IMG/VR virus record: IMGVR_UViG_3300036792_000176
Coordinates: 23,998 to 87,997 of that record
Reading direction: 5' to 3' (one strand)
Length of the DNA stretch: 64,000 bases
Origin: a virus
Shown piece by piece: positions 30,200-39,037 of this stretch (the first letter of the stretch is position 1; every line of letters begins with the position of its first letter). Made by a program: the position numbers and the translations under genes. The notes beneath the pieces were generated by a model. It saw nothing but the letters and a program-made list of their open reading frames with translations. It was not told the origin of the DNA and searched no databases.

Positions 30200-30315
30200 C
30201 AGGGAAGGAGGAAGCCGTATGTGAGCACCTAGATCACACGCCGTGCCTTGCGTGTCGTGCACCACAGCGACGGCAGCGGCATCCTTCTTCCCGCAAGGTT
30301 GCCACGGGATCCCAC
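30200..30315 (+). other. Spacer with an open frame lacking a start codon
   Basis: One frame reads CEHLDHTPCLACRAPQRRQRH, which resembles small actinophage zinc proteins, behind a GGAGGAAG site, but no ATG, GTG or TTG is in place (GTA occupies the expected position). Possibly a decayed gene. Not annotated as coding. Confidence 0.3.
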
Positions 30316-30369
30316 GGGGTAGGCGAGAGTGGCAGGGCATGTCGGTTCGAATCCGGCCCGCCTACCCCA
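30316..30369 (+). ncRNA. tRNA-like minihelix (acceptor plus T arm)
   Basis: GGGGTAGGCG (30316-30325) pairs with CGCCTACCCC (30359-30368), an extended 10-bp acceptor-type stem with discriminator A. It encloses a perfect T arm GTCGG-TTCGAAT-CCGGC. Only 15 bases replace the D and anticodon arms. The 54-base element cannot be a decoding tRNA but could be recognised by tRNA-processing or CCA-adding enzymes. Confidence 0.45.
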
Positions 30370-30389
30370 CCTAAGTAAGGAGAGGTTAA

Positions 30390-30767
30390 TTGACTGATCA
30401 GGTCCCAGAGAAGATCCCCGCTCCGGAATACGACCCCACAGCCGGTCGGCCTAATCCAGTGCCGGAAACGGTAACCCCTGAGTCGAGGGCGGACGAGGCG
30501 GGCCAGGAGACAATCGCTCCCGAAGTCAAGCACGTCAGCATTCAGGGTGTGGGCGCTACGGCCGGAACCGCTGTGCCAGCAGTCACCCCGGAGAAGCTAC
30601 AGGCTGACGTGCAGGACGTCGAGGCGAAGGCAAAGCCGGTCGTAATCAAGCTGGAGCACGCCATCGCGGCCATCGACAAGTTCCAGGTCGAGAACCCCGG
30701 CATCAGGTCCTGGGTTGTCGAGGGACTCAAGGACGCGCTGACCGCCATCGAGCATCACGAGAGCTAG
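30390..30767 (+). CDS. Hypothetical protein with disordered N-terminus, 125 aa
   Basis: TTG 30390 with a strong AAGGAGAGG site. The first 60 residues are Pro/Glu/Ala-rich and disordered; residues 63-123 form a helical part with a long amphipathic segment (VKHVSI precedes LQADVQDVEAKAKPVVIKLEH). Similar layouts occur in phage structural accessory proteins, but no family is clear. Confidence 0.7.
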   Translation: MTDQVPEKIPAPEYDPTAGRPNPVPETVTPESRADEAGQETIAPEVKHVSIQGVGATAGTAVPAVTPEKLQADVQDVEAKAKPVVIKLEHAIAAIDKFQVENPGIRSWVVEGLKDALTAIEHHES

Positions 30768-30773
30768 CCGATC

Positions 30774-30801
30774 GCCCCGCCTGGGATATCCTGGGCGGGG
30801 C
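30774..30801 (+). terminator. Hairpin terminator
   Basis: GCCCCGCC (30774-30781) pairs with GGCGGGGC (30794-30801), seven bases after the preceding stop. Confidence 0.75.
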
Positions 30802-30822
30802 AGCACTCGTTAAGGAGCGGAT

Positions 30823-30999
30823 ATGTATTCAAGTCACGAGCTAGCCAGGCGCTTGCTAGAGCTGCCCGACATCGATGTCGTCCTGACGGAAGACGGAGAA
30901 GCCATAACCGGAGCACACGAGAGCACATACGACGATGGCCAGGCAATAGACGTCGAGTGCATCACTCTCGAGACAGGATCCGAAGAAGAGTCTGAGTAA
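30823..30999 (+). CDS. Acidic small protein, 58 aa
   Basis: ATG 30823 with AAGGAGCGG upstream. N-terminal helix (SHELARRLLELPDIDVVLTED), then an acidic tail ending EEESE. It abuts the nuclease gene with one base between, so it may belong to the recombination module. No family recognised. Confidence 0.6.
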   Translation: MYSSHELARRLLELPDIDVVLTEDGEAITGAHESTYDDGQAIDVECITLETGSEEESE

Positions 31000-31000
31000 C

Positions 31001-31999
31001 ATGGCACCGATCATCCTCCCTATCGTAACCACTAGCGAGCGAACGTGCTTCCGTCGCTGCCCACAGAAGTGGTACTGGCGCTACGTTGATGGCATGGTGC
31101 CCAAGGGAGACGTACCGGATGCTCTCTGGTTCGGCATAGGAGTTCACGAGGCGCTCGCTGCATGGTATCTGAAGGGGAAGAAGCGTGGCCCGCATCCCGC
31201 TGACACCTTCCTGGAGTGGATCGGTGACGAGCAGCGCCACATTCTCGTGTCCCCGGCCGACCACGAGCGCGCCGACGACGAGCGTGCCAAGTTCGACGAT
31301 GCCAGGGAACTCGGTGTGTCCATGCTAGAGGGGTATGTCGAGGAGTGGGGCGAGGATAGCCACTGGCAGGTGCTAGCGATCGAGCGCCCATTCAAGGTGC
31401 TGGTCAAGCACAATGGCGTATCTATCGCTCGCTTCTGGAGTACATGGGACGGCGTGTACCGCGATCTGCGTGACGGCCGCATATACCTCATGGAGCACAA
31501 GACCGCCTCTCAGATACAGACGTCCTACCTCGAGCTCGATGACCAAGCGGGTATCTACTGGGCGCTAGCCGGTGCTATCCTCCGTAAGGAGGGTGTGCTG
31601 AAGGATCGCGAGGAGATCGCTGGCATACAGTACAACTTCCTGCGCAAGAGCAAGCCTGATGAGCGCCCACGGGACGCGAGCGGCGCGTACCTGAATCAGA
31701 ATGGCTCTGTGAGCAAGCGTCAGCCGCCTGAGCGCTACGTCCGGCCGGATCCTATCGAGCGCAGCCCCAGAGAGCGCAAGACTCAGCTCGAGCGTCTCGA
31801 GGGTGAGGTGGTCTGGATGAATGCTATGCGTTGGGGCGATATGCCTGTCATCAAGAGCACCCAGAAGGACTGCACATTCTGCGAGTTCTTCATCATGTGC
31901 AAGGCCCACGAGCGCGGTGGTGAGAACTGGAAGCAGATAGCCAATTCTCAGTTCGCCATTGGCGAAGACCCCTACGACCGATACCGAAAGGCCGCCTGA
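31001..31999 (+). CDS. Cas4/RecB-like Fe-S nuclease, 332 aa
   Basis: The PD-(D/E)XK nuclease core is clear: GIGVHEALAAWY (His 49), WDGV (Asp 150) and MEHKTA (Glu 165, Lys 167). Cys 20 (RRCPQKWYWRY) plus Cys 291, 294 and 300 (DCTFCEFFIMC) form the four-cysteine Fe-S set of Cas4/AddB-type exonucleases. In phages this enzyme resects double-strand ends for single-strand annealing, fitting the recombinase-like gene directly downstream. ATG 31001 one base after the preceding stop. Confidence 0.85.
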   Translation: MAPIILPIVTTSERTCFRRCPQKWYWRYVDGMVPKGDVPDALWFGIGVHEALAAWYLKGKKRGPHPADTFLEWIGDEQRHILVSPADHERADDERAKFDDARELGVSMLEGYVEEWGEDSHWQVLAIERPFKVLVKHNGVSIARFWSTWDGVYRDLRDGRIYLMEHKTASQIQTSYLELDDQAGIYWALAGAILRKEGVLKDREEIAGIQYNFLRKSKPDERPRDASGAYLNQNGSVSKRQPPERYVRPDPIERSPRERKTQLERLEGEVVWMNAMRWGDMPVIKSTQKDCTFCEFFIMCKAHERGGENWKQIANSQFAIGEDPYDRYRKAA

Positions 32000-32003
32000 C
32001 AAT

Positions 32004-32032
32004 TTTGCATTACGCTCCGGATACGGTATAAT
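32004..32032 (+). promoter_or_regulatory. Promoter of the recombinase gene
   Basis: TTTGCA (32004-32009), 17 bp, TATAAT (32027-32032): the best consensus-like promoter in the window. The start point would fall near 32039, leaving a 14-base leader with GAAAGG before ATG 32054. Confidence 0.7.
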
Positions 32033-32053
32033 AGTAGTGATGAAAGGATGCAG

Positions 32054-32956
32054 ATGGCACCAGTCAAGCGGGGCGCTCGTCGTGGCCGGCCAACCGCTAA
32101 GTCACAGCGTGAAGAGCCAGAGAGCATGGAGGTTGATGAGGTCGAGGTCGATATTGAGGATCTCGGCTCATTCGCTGAGAGCATCAACATACTGCTCTAT
32201 GGCCCTAGTGGTGTGGGGAAGACCGTACTTGCCGGTGGTGCCCCGAACGCTACTTTCTTCTCGACAGAAAAGGGTGTCATTGCGGCTCGCCGAGCAGGCC
32301 ACAAGGCTGGGCTGATCCGTGTGCCTACCTGGGAGCACGTCGTGGCAGGCCTCAAGGTGGCAGACGCCAGACTGGGCCCTGAAGACTGGCTTATCGTCGA
32401 CAGCATCACGAAGATGCAGATGCTGTACATTCGATGGATCCTCAAGGTCAACAATCAGCGCAACGGCTCTCGTGACCTTGACATCCCTGCCATCCAGGAT
32501 CACCAGAAGTGGCAGAACGGGTACATGCGCTTCATCGACCATATCGTCGATGCGCAGTACAACTCCATACTGATCGCCACGCAGATGATGAAGGAGGACG
32601 AGGAGGGGGAGGACATGATCCTCCCGGCTATCACCGGCAAGGGATACGCGATAGCCGAGTATGTCTGCGCCCAGACAGACGTGAATCTGTACTACAACGT
32701 CTCGGCCACTGCCAGCACCGACGATATGACCATCCGGAGAGCCCTCGCACAACCATATCCCCCTTACCACGCCAAGGACCGGTACAACTGCCTCGGGAAG
32801 TTCGTGGACGTGGAAGAGAACGATTTCGGAGCGATGAATGGAATCATCGGCAGTATCCAGTCAAGCCTCGACGAGCCCGCAAACGACGAGGTACATCAAG
32901 TGCAGCCAGCACAACTCAATCGTCGCACGCGGAAGCGGAATAAGGCTAGTGCATAA
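32054..32956 (+). CDS. Sak4-like RecA-type ATPase (single-strand annealing), 300 aa
   Basis: Walker A is YGPSGVGKT (residues 49-57) and Walker B LIVDS (113-117), within the single RecA-like domain of phage Sak4/AAA_24 proteins. The basic N-terminus (KRGARRGRPTAK) and C-terminus (NRRTRKRNKA) would bind DNA. Sak4 proteins anneal single strands with the help of an SSB, and here a Cas4-like nuclease precedes and an SSB-like gene follows. ATG 32054 preferred over 32048 because GAAAGG then has normal spacing. Confidence 0.85.
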   Translation: MAPVKRGARRGRPTAKSQREEPESMEVDEVEVDIEDLGSFAESINILLYGPSGVGKTVLAGGAPNATFFSTEKGVIAARRAGHKAGLIRVPTWEHVVAGLKVADARLGPEDWLIVDSITKMQMLYIRWILKVNNQRNGSRDLDIPAIQDHQKWQNGYMRFIDHIVDAQYNSILIATQMMKEDEEGEDMILPAITGKGYAIAEYVCAQTDVNLYYNVSATASTDDMTIRRALAQPYPPYHAKDRYNCLGKFVDVEENDFGAMNGIIGSIQSSLDEPANDEVHQVQPAQLNRRTRKRNKASA

Positions 32957-33092
32957 GAAGTCTGGCGTGATTTGCACCAGCCAAATGTTCCAGGTCGTCG
33001 AGGTTCCCAAGGTGAACCGAGAGACGGCATTCGCTGAATTTATGGGATGGGATGGCGATGGGCCCGAGCAGCGATCGTCCTCTGCACCCTGA
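32949..33092 (+). CDS. Small protein, 47 aa
   Basis: GTG 32949 overlaps the end of the recombinase gene by eight bases. The small product has a central VVEVPKVNRETAF strand-helix. No family recognised; it may be a minor partner of the recombination genes. Overlaps the next gene by 41 bases. Confidence 0.5.
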   Translation: MHKKSGVICTSQMFQVVEVPKVNRETAFAEFMGWDGDGPEQRSSSAP

Positions 33093-33358
33093 TGAGAAGC
33101 TCGGGATCACCGAGCATAAGCCCGAGACATTCTTCATCGTGACAAATGGAGGTCCGCATCCAGGAACCAGGGTGACGGATGAGGGCCAGATGCCATGGCC
33201 ACTACCCGGCATCCTAGGCGACTCGGGCGGACGGTACATCAAGATCTCCGAGAGCAATCTCGGTCCGCAGGGCGCTGGCAGCCGTATCGTGCGAAGCGCT
33301 CTGTACAAATGGGAGTCGGATACCCCATCCGGCGTCGTAGAAGGAGAGGCAGGCCAAG

Positions 33359-33366
<8 letters not shown>
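33052..33366 (+). CDS. Hypothetical protein, 104 aa
   Basis: ATG 33052 (or 33058). Proline- and glycine-rich, with NGGPHPGTRVTDEGQMPWPLPG, suggesting a compact beta-type fold. Eight-base overlap with the SSB-like gene. Function unknown. Confidence 0.65.
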
Positions 33367-34228
<862 letters not shown>

Positions 34229-34247
34229 CAATCCCCCTCAAATAGAC

Positions 34248-34282
34248 GTCCGGCCTGGGCTCTCGCGGGGTCCAGGCCGGAC
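34248..34282 (+). terminator. Strong hairpin terminator
   Basis: GTCCGGCCTGG (34248-34258) pairs perfectly with CCAGGCCGGAC (34272-34282), closing the recombination operon. Confidence 0.85.
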
Positions 34283-34294
34283 CCAGGAGCAGTT

Positions 34295-34618
34295 GTGAAT
34301 GATCTAGTCTTCAGGGAAATACAGCTCAACGGCAAGATTACGGTAGAGCTTCCGGCGCATGTATGGATCGGATTCCTCTACGAGTACTCCTCCTGTGAAT
34401 GGAACGGCATATGCGCCAATAGCATAGTTGGCGCTATCCAGGACGGCATGCTTAGCCCTCTGTACGTCAAGGAGAGGGAGGCGGCCATACAAGAGCATTC
34501 GGCCAAGCACAATTCGATCTTCGCGTCATTCCTTGGCATGCCCCCTGGCGTTCCGCCGAACATCTCCGGGATAACCGACGTCGAGCCGAACGAGGAAAAC
34601 GGAGAATCGACAAGTTGA
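34295..34618 (+). CDS. Hypothetical protein, 107 aa
   Basis: GTG 34295 with CCAGGAGCAG upstream. Alpha/beta N-terminal half with ELPAHVWIGFLYEYSSCEWNG; the C-terminus is proline-rich then acidic. Coupled to the next gene by a TTGA overlap. Function unknown. Confidence 0.65.
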   Translation: MNDLVFREIQLNGKITVELPAHVWIGFLYEYSSCEWNGICANSIVGAIQDGMLSPLYVKEREAAIQEHSAKHNSIFASFLGMPPGVPPNISGITDVEPNEENGESTS

Positions 34619-35445
34619 TAGTCGAGGTGATTGGGTGCGGACCGGCCGGTCTGGCAGCAGCTCACGCCGCTAAGGGTCTGGGCGCAGACGTCGTCATATA
34701 CGCCCCAAAGGCGATGACACCCCAGCGCGGGCCGCTCCTTATGCAGCGTCCAATACCGGGCATCAACACAGGACACCCCGATGGCACGATACACCAGGTC
34801 GTTATCAACGGAAGCATCCTTGACTACCGATACAAGCTATACGGTGACATCAACATCGGTATCAACGGGGACATCCTGAAGCCGCACTACCATGCCTGGA
34901 AGCATAACGAGACGTACGAGACACTATGGGGGATGTACGAGCATCTTGTGGTAGACCGTCGAATCAGGGCTACCGAGCTTGCGTCCATGCATCGCCAATC
35001 TGATCTCGTTGTGAGCACAGCGAATGCGGAGAGCATGTGTATGCGTGGACATACATTCGTCAGCAAGAGTGTTGCGGTAACGACTAGGGCATCGTTTCTC
35101 GATCAACCTGATAACACGATCATATTCAATGCCGGGGACAGCCCAGACTGGGTTCGTAGCTCACTTGTCTTCGGCGTAGGATCAACAGAGTGGCCGACAG
35201 ACAGAGCGCCATCCGGGTCGCACATCATCCGGAAGCCGGTCAGTACGGACTGCGACTGCTATCCTCATGTTCTCCGTACCGGCCGCTTCGGGAAGTGGCA
35301 GAACGAGACCTGGGTAGATACCGCTTACTGGGACGCGTACAATGCCGTGTACAGCATAAAGCACAAAGAAGAAAGGTACCTTATCGATGGCATCTCAGGC
35401 GGGTTCACAGGAGCAGGACTGCTCGATCTGTCTACTGATAGCTAA
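34615..35445 (+). CDS. FAD/NAD-binding Rossmann protein, oxidoreductase-like, 276 aa
   Basis: TTG 34615. The first 28 residues (VIGCGPAGLAAAHAAKGLGADVVIY) are a textbook dinucleotide-binding GxGxxG fold. At 276 residues it is shorter than ordinary flavin oxidoreductases and the substrate part (HAWKHNETYETLWGMY) is phage-specific. Similar proteins occur in actinophages near nucleotide genes; tRNA or nucleotide modification is possible. It precedes the HIT-like and ThyX genes. Confidence 0.7.
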   Translation: MIVEVIGCGPAGLAAAHAAKGLGADVVIYAPKAMTPQRGPLLMQRPIPGINTGHPDGTIHQVVINGSILDYRYKLYGDINIGINGDILKPHYHAWKHNETYETLWGMYEHLVVDRRIRATELASMHRQSDLVVSTANAESMCMRGHTFVSKSVAVTTRASFLDQPDNTIIFNAGDSPDWVRSSLVFGVGSTEWPTDRAPSGSHIIRKPVSTDCDCYPHVLRTGRFGKWQNETWVDTAYWDAYNAVYSIKHKEERYLIDGISGGFTGAGLLDLSTDS

Positions 35446-35755
35446 CAGGAGGTACATCGAGCTCCACGAACACGGCGTACTCTTCATACCGAACAATGCG
35501 GTCAAGGAAGGGCATATATGTATCGCCCCTCGCATACATGTCCGTAACGTAATCACCAACCCGGTGATAACCGCCCAGGTGTTCCGGCTCGCTGCCATGC
35601 GAGCGGCGGTACTAGCTCCGGTATGTACCATGAGCACAACGGCCGGTAGTGAGTCGGCAAAGATAATCCCCCATTTCTACATTCACGTGATCCCCTCGAC
35701 GGACGAGGAGATAGCCGAGCAGCTTAAGAAGAGGATCAATGAGTCAGGATCGTAA
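35387..35755 (+). CDS. HIT-family-like protein with altered histidine triad, 122 aa
   Basis: CSIC near residue 12, VLFIPNNAVKEGHICIAPRIHV and the ending PHFYIHVIP follow the HIT fold of nucleotide hydrolases and transferases. The triad HxHxH reads H96-F-Y98-I-H100: the middle histidine, which is the nucleophile in the family, is replaced by tyrosine. The protein may bind nucleotides without hydrolysis, or use another mechanism. It overlaps the flavoprotein-like gene by 59 bases and ThyX by 17. Confidence 0.7.
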   Translation: MASQAGSQEQDCSICLLIANRRYIELHEHGVLFIPNNAVKEGHICIAPRIHVRNVITNPVITAQVFRLAAMRAAVLAPVCTMSTTAGSESAKIIPHFYIHVIPSTDEEIAEQLKKRINESGS

Positions 35756-36656
35756 CACAGGCAAAGAAGTCGCCCGCTTCGCTGATGTGGCGATGTACCG
35801 CGCGCAGCACAACGAGATGGCAGACCGTGGAGAGGAGGTCGTGCCCAGGGTATACCTCGTTGCCATGACGCCCAACCCCCTTCGCGTAATGGCGGCCGCT
35901 GCGGAGCTGTACGCTGGACGAGTGGTGACCGACCCGGAGGACATCAGCCGAGAGACAGCGCTCAAATGGTTCGGCGACATGACGCGAACCGCTCTGCAGG
36001 CCCCTCTGGAATTCATCGATCTCCACTTCATGTTCGAGGGCGTGACCCGCGCCTTTACCCACCAGCTCGTGCGGCAGCGTACCGCTGTGTACGTTCAGGA
36101 GAGCCAGCGCTTCGCTGTCAAGGACAACGCTATGCTCGAGGTGTCATACCCTCCGTCCATAGCTAAGCTGAACGATGACCACCCAATGCGCGTCGTCTGG
36201 GACAAGGCCGTAAGCGAAAACTCCTGGGCGTACAACGCCATGGTCGAGGGCGGAATACCGGCTGAGGATGCCCGCGGTCTTCTGCCCACGAACATCACGA
36301 CAAGGGTCCACTACAAGACCAACCTGCGCAACCTCGCTGAGCACGCTGGCATGCGCCTATGCTCGCAGGCCCAGTACGAGTGGAAGCAGGTCTGGTTCGG
36401 GATTCTCGAGGCCATCAACGAGTACGGTCCAGACGATCAGCGGTGGCAGCAGAAGCGTATCGCAAGCCTGTTCCGTCCAATCTGCTATCGCACCGGTAAC
36501 TGCGAGTTCCGGGCAGAGACGGACCGGTTCTGCGCAATCCGCGAGCGCGTTATGGCGCATCACGCCCGTGGCGAGGGGCCACAGACGTGGGTCGACATCG
36601 ACTCCAGGGAAGCTCTGCGAGAGGGCGCGGCGCGGCTAGCGCCCGACATGACGTGA
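35739..36656 (+). CDS. thyX: Flavin-dependent thymidylate synthase ThyX, 305 aa
   Basis: The ThyX signature RQR-X7-S is present at residues 112-122 (RQRTAVYVQES), preceded by EFIDLHFMFEGVTRAFTHQLV. C-terminal helices and the FRPICYRTGNC segment match the family. The enzyme converts dUMP to dTMP with methylenetetrahydrofolate and FAD, raising the thymidylate supply for phage DNA. ATG 35739. Coupled to the HIT-like gene in front and to the next gene by GTGA. Confidence 0.93.
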   Translation: MSQDRNTGKEVARFADVAMYRAQHNEMADRGEEVVPRVYLVAMTPNPLRVMAAAAELYAGRVVTDPEDISRETALKWFGDMTRTALQAPLEFIDLHFMFEGVTRAFTHQLVRQRTAVYVQESQRFAVKDNAMLEVSYPPSIAKLNDDHPMRVVWDKAVSENSWAYNAMVEGGIPAEDARGLLPTNITTRVHYKTNLRNLAEHAGMRLCSQAQYEWKQVWFGILEAINEYGPDDQRWQQKRIASLFRPICYRTGNCEFRAETDRFCAIRERVMAHHARGEGPQTWVDIDSREALREGAARLAPDMT

Positions 36657-37030
36657 GCAGCAACTACCGACTCATATGCATGTCGCATCACCCCGCAATA
36701 ACTGTAGGCGACGACATGGTTATAGATACAGCCATCAGGTCGTGGGAGAAAGGTGACGACCGGATAGTCGGCCACGAGAATTGCGATCTCATGGTGGGAC
36801 AGTTCTCGTACCCTCTCGTGAGCGTAGGCTGCTTCGGTATGAGCATGCCGAACTCAGGTTGCAAGGGGCATCATCCGAACATAGCATGGATGGACACGGA
36901 GTGGCTGCGAGTCCTCTCTTATGTGATGGTTATCGATGACGAGACCGAGGGTATGCTACGCCCATTCGTGAATGGCTGCTGGACGCCAAGAAGAATGGAT
37001 AGGCTTCAAAATCTCCTCAAGAGGCAGTGA
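36653..37030 (+). CDS. Hypothetical protein, 125 aa
   Basis: GTG 36653 in a GTGA overlap with thyX. The sequence MSHHPAITVGDDMVIDTAIRSW and NSGCKGHHPNIAWMDTEW has several conserved-looking His and Cys, possibly a metal site. This type of protein appears in other actinophages without known function. Confidence 0.65.
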   Translation: MSSNYRLICMSHHPAITVGDDMVIDTAIRSWEKGDDRIVGHENCDLMVGQFSYPLVSVGCFGMSMPNSGCKGHHPNIAWMDTEWLRVLSYVMVIDDETEGMLRPFVNGCWTPRRMDRLQNLLKRQ

Positions 37031-37317
37031 TGGCAAAGCTTACCAGGTGGGGATTTGCAGATGCACTGGTAAGGGCTGGCGTGTTCTCGAAAGATCAGAT
37101 TAATGACATAAGAAGGGTGGTGATAGACTGCCCTTTTAATGACAACCCGGTCATGTACGTAGAGATGTCCACATCCCCGAAGGTTATGGACGTATTCCTG
37201 TCCCTAGATGGCATCAAGATAGTCGGTATCCCAACGGAGGACATTCCGGGTGAGCCAGAAGGAATCGACATACGAGCCGCACGGCCTGAGCAGGGTGCTG
37301 AGGCACCTTCTGAATAA
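37030..37317 (+). CDS. Hypothetical protein, 95 aa
   Basis: ATG 37030 overlaps the previous stop (TGATG). Alpha/beta product with a helical start (LTRWGFADALVRAGVFSKDQINDIRR). The last 68 bases are shared, out of frame, with the next gene. Function unknown. Confidence 0.6.
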   Translation: MAKLTRWGFADALVRAGVFSKDQINDIRRVVIDCPFNDNPVMYVEMSTSPKVMDVFLSLDGIKIVGIPTEDIPGEPEGIDIRAARPEQGAEAPSE

Positions 37318-37492
37318 GCACGGGTATGAGGGCATAATCAGTTGTCTGAATAACCTGATGGACAATCCGACGGAACGTTACCTATCGCTATGGCCAGAGG
37401 AGGCGAAAACATATGCCGCAGCTAGAACCAGAAGAGAAGGCTTCAAAGCAATCAATGCCAGCTGGCGGAAAGATCGAACACTTCGCTCTTGA
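37250..37492 (+). CDS. Hypothetical protein, 80 aa
   Basis: GTG 37250. Helical product (HGLSRVLRHLLNKHGYEGIISCL) with phage-like codon use. It overlaps genes on both sides by 68 and 80 bases, which is unusually much; an ATG-initiated core is lacking, so the assignment is tentative. Confidence 0.5.
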   Translation: MSQKESTYEPHGLSRVLRHLLNKHGYEGIISCLNNLMDNPTERYLSLWPEEAKTYAAARTRREGFKAINASWRKDRTLRS

Positions 37493-37655
37493 GGCCCGTC
37501 TGTATGTCGAGCTAGATGGTCCGGGCTCACACTCTGATGCAGTCAGGCAAGTAGAGGACAGGCTGTCTCTGGTCATGTATAAGGACGACCCCTCGGTAAG
37601 CGGCCCAAAGATACGTGTCATAAAAATCGAAGAGGTAAGGACCAGAAGGACTTGA
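37413..37655 (+). CDS. Hypothetical protein, 80 aa
   Basis: ATG 37413 with AGAGGAGG upstream. Alpha/beta product (HFALEARLYVELDG...VEDRLSLVMYKDD) coupled to the exonuclease gene by a TTGA overlap. No family recognised. Confidence 0.6.
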   Translation: MPQLEPEEKASKQSMPAGGKIEHFALEARLYVELDGPGSHSDAVRQVEDRLSLVMYKDDPSVSGPKIRVIKIEEVRTRRT

Positions 37656-38317
37656 GCAAGATGGACGAGAAAGAACTGTTCATATCGATTGACATCGAGA
37701 CTGATGGCCCCTCCCCCGGGCTGAACAGCATGCTATCCCTCGGGGCAGTAGCATTCACGATGGACACCATCGTGGTGGACAGGTTGTATTCATTCTCGAG
37801 GAACATCCTACCGATAGATGGAGCATTCGAGGACGCCGATACCATGGACTGGTGGGACACCCAGGGAGATGCCTGGGAAATGTGCCACAAGGACCAGGTA
37901 GATGCCGTCGACGCAATCGGAGAATTCGCTGGGTGGCTCGAGGACCTATCCGCGTACGGTAAGCTAGTAGCGGTAGCGTGGCCAGCTGGCTTCGACTTCA
38001 CATTCGTTAACTGGTACATGCACCAGTTCTACGGAAAGAACCCCCTCGGATTCGCATGCATGGACATCCGCAGCTACGCGAACGGCCTGTTCGCTGTATC
38101 CGGGTACTACGAGAAGATACCGGAAGGTGATCTGTACAAGATATTCAGCGTCAAGCTGGATGACATAAAGCCACACGTAGCAGTAGACGATGCTCTGCGA
38201 CAGGGTCGCCTCCTCCACTCTCTCCTCCAGTACGCCGAGGACCTCAGGCGTAACCCGACAGAGGCTAGGGCCTGGCTGAACACAATGGCACGGGCTAACG
38301 GAACAGGCTTGGAGTAA
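37652..38317 (+). CDS. DnaQ-like 3'-5' exonuclease, 221 aa
   Basis: The DEDD-type exonuclease motifs are visible: SIDIETDG (Asp 14, Glu 16), PAGFDFTFVNWY near residue 110, and HVAVDDALRQ near residue 175. It probably acts as proofreading or processing exonuclease for the phage polymerase encoded 1.7 kb downstream. TTG 37652 overlaps the previous stop. Free-standing, as DnaE enzymes need a separate proofreader. Confidence 0.85.
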   Translation: MSKMDEKELFISIDIETDGPSPGLNSMLSLGAVAFTMDTIVVDRLYSFSRNILPIDGAFEDADTMDWWDTQGDAWEMCHKDQVDAVDAIGEFAGWLEDLSAYGKLVAVAWPAGFDFTFVNWYMHQFYGKNPLGFACMDIRSYANGLFAVSGYYEKIPEGDLYKIFSVKLDDIKPHVAVDDALRQGRLLHSLLQYAEDLRRNPTEARAWLNTMARANGTGLE

Positions 38318-39036
38318 TGGCCGAGCCATGCTGTGCCGAGGGTGCATGCTGTTGCATGTCCAACAATAGCGAAAAGGCATGCTTCTGCGTACACAGGAGG
38401 ATAGTTACCTCGCAGAGGATCTTCGGCCTGCAGGATATATCAGTAGACATCCCGCTAACCCTGTACCCGGGCGCATTCACGAGATTGTCAGCAATGGGAG
38501 AACGAGTGACCGAGCACAGCCACCCCCAAACCCTGGAAGCGCATTTCCAGATTGCAATGCTAAAGAACATGGAGTTCGGGAACACCGCTCCGGTTCGTGA
38601 CGGCCGATATGTTCAGCTGGGTGCTGGCAAGAAGTTCATCAGGAACTGGGTGAACCTGGACTACCCCGAGTGGGACGCCGAGAAGATGCCGCTGCCGTTC
38701 GCTGACGAGGAAGTAGACGGCATCGCTAGCTACCACACCCTCGACCATATCAAGGCGGTCATCCCTCTCCTCGCGGAGATCCAGCGGGTGCTAGTGCCGG
38801 GCGGATGGTTCGTAAACATCGTGCCGCACTACGACTCGGAGCTATGGCACTCCGACCTTACCCACGTCAGCCAGTTTGGCACCGAGACGTGGCGCAGTAT
38901 CTTCAGCACGAGGCACTACAACCACGATGCCGTCGAGGGCCACACAGACTGGCACATGAAGATCAAGTTCAACATGGTGATGGCGGTGACCGAGCGGAAC
39001 GCCGTTCTGGTTACAAAGCTAGTCAAGGAGGATTAG
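38317..39036 (+). CDS. SAM-dependent methyltransferase with cysteine-rich N-terminus, 239 aa
   Basis: Residues 97-239 form a class I methyltransferase: VQLGAGKKFIRNWVNLD (SAM-binding loop), PLPFADEEVDGI, and LAEIQRVLVPGGWF. Residues 1-25 (EPCCAEGACCC...ACFC) carry eight cysteines, unusual for the family and suggesting a metal centre or a fused small domain. Target unknown (DNA, RNA, protein or small molecule). ATG 38317 overlaps the exonuclease stop by one base. Confidence 0.75.
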   Translation: MAEPCCAEGACCCMSNNSEKACFCVHRRIVTSQRIFGLQDISVDIPLTLYPGAFTRLSAMGERVTEHSHPQTLEAHFQIAMLKNMEFGNTAPVRDGRYVQLGAGKKFIRNWVNLDYPEWDAEKMPLPFADEEVDGIASYHTLDHIKAVIPLLAEIQRVLVPGGWFVNIVPHYDSELWHSDLTHVSQFGTETWRSIFSTRHYNHDAVEGHTDWHMKIKFNMVMAVTERNAVLVTKLVKED

Positions 39037-39037
39037 A

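Noticed and set aside
30200-30315. Small zinc-protein-like frame with CEHLDHTPCLACR
   Set aside because: No acceptable start codon behind the ribosome-site-like sequence, so not called as a gene.
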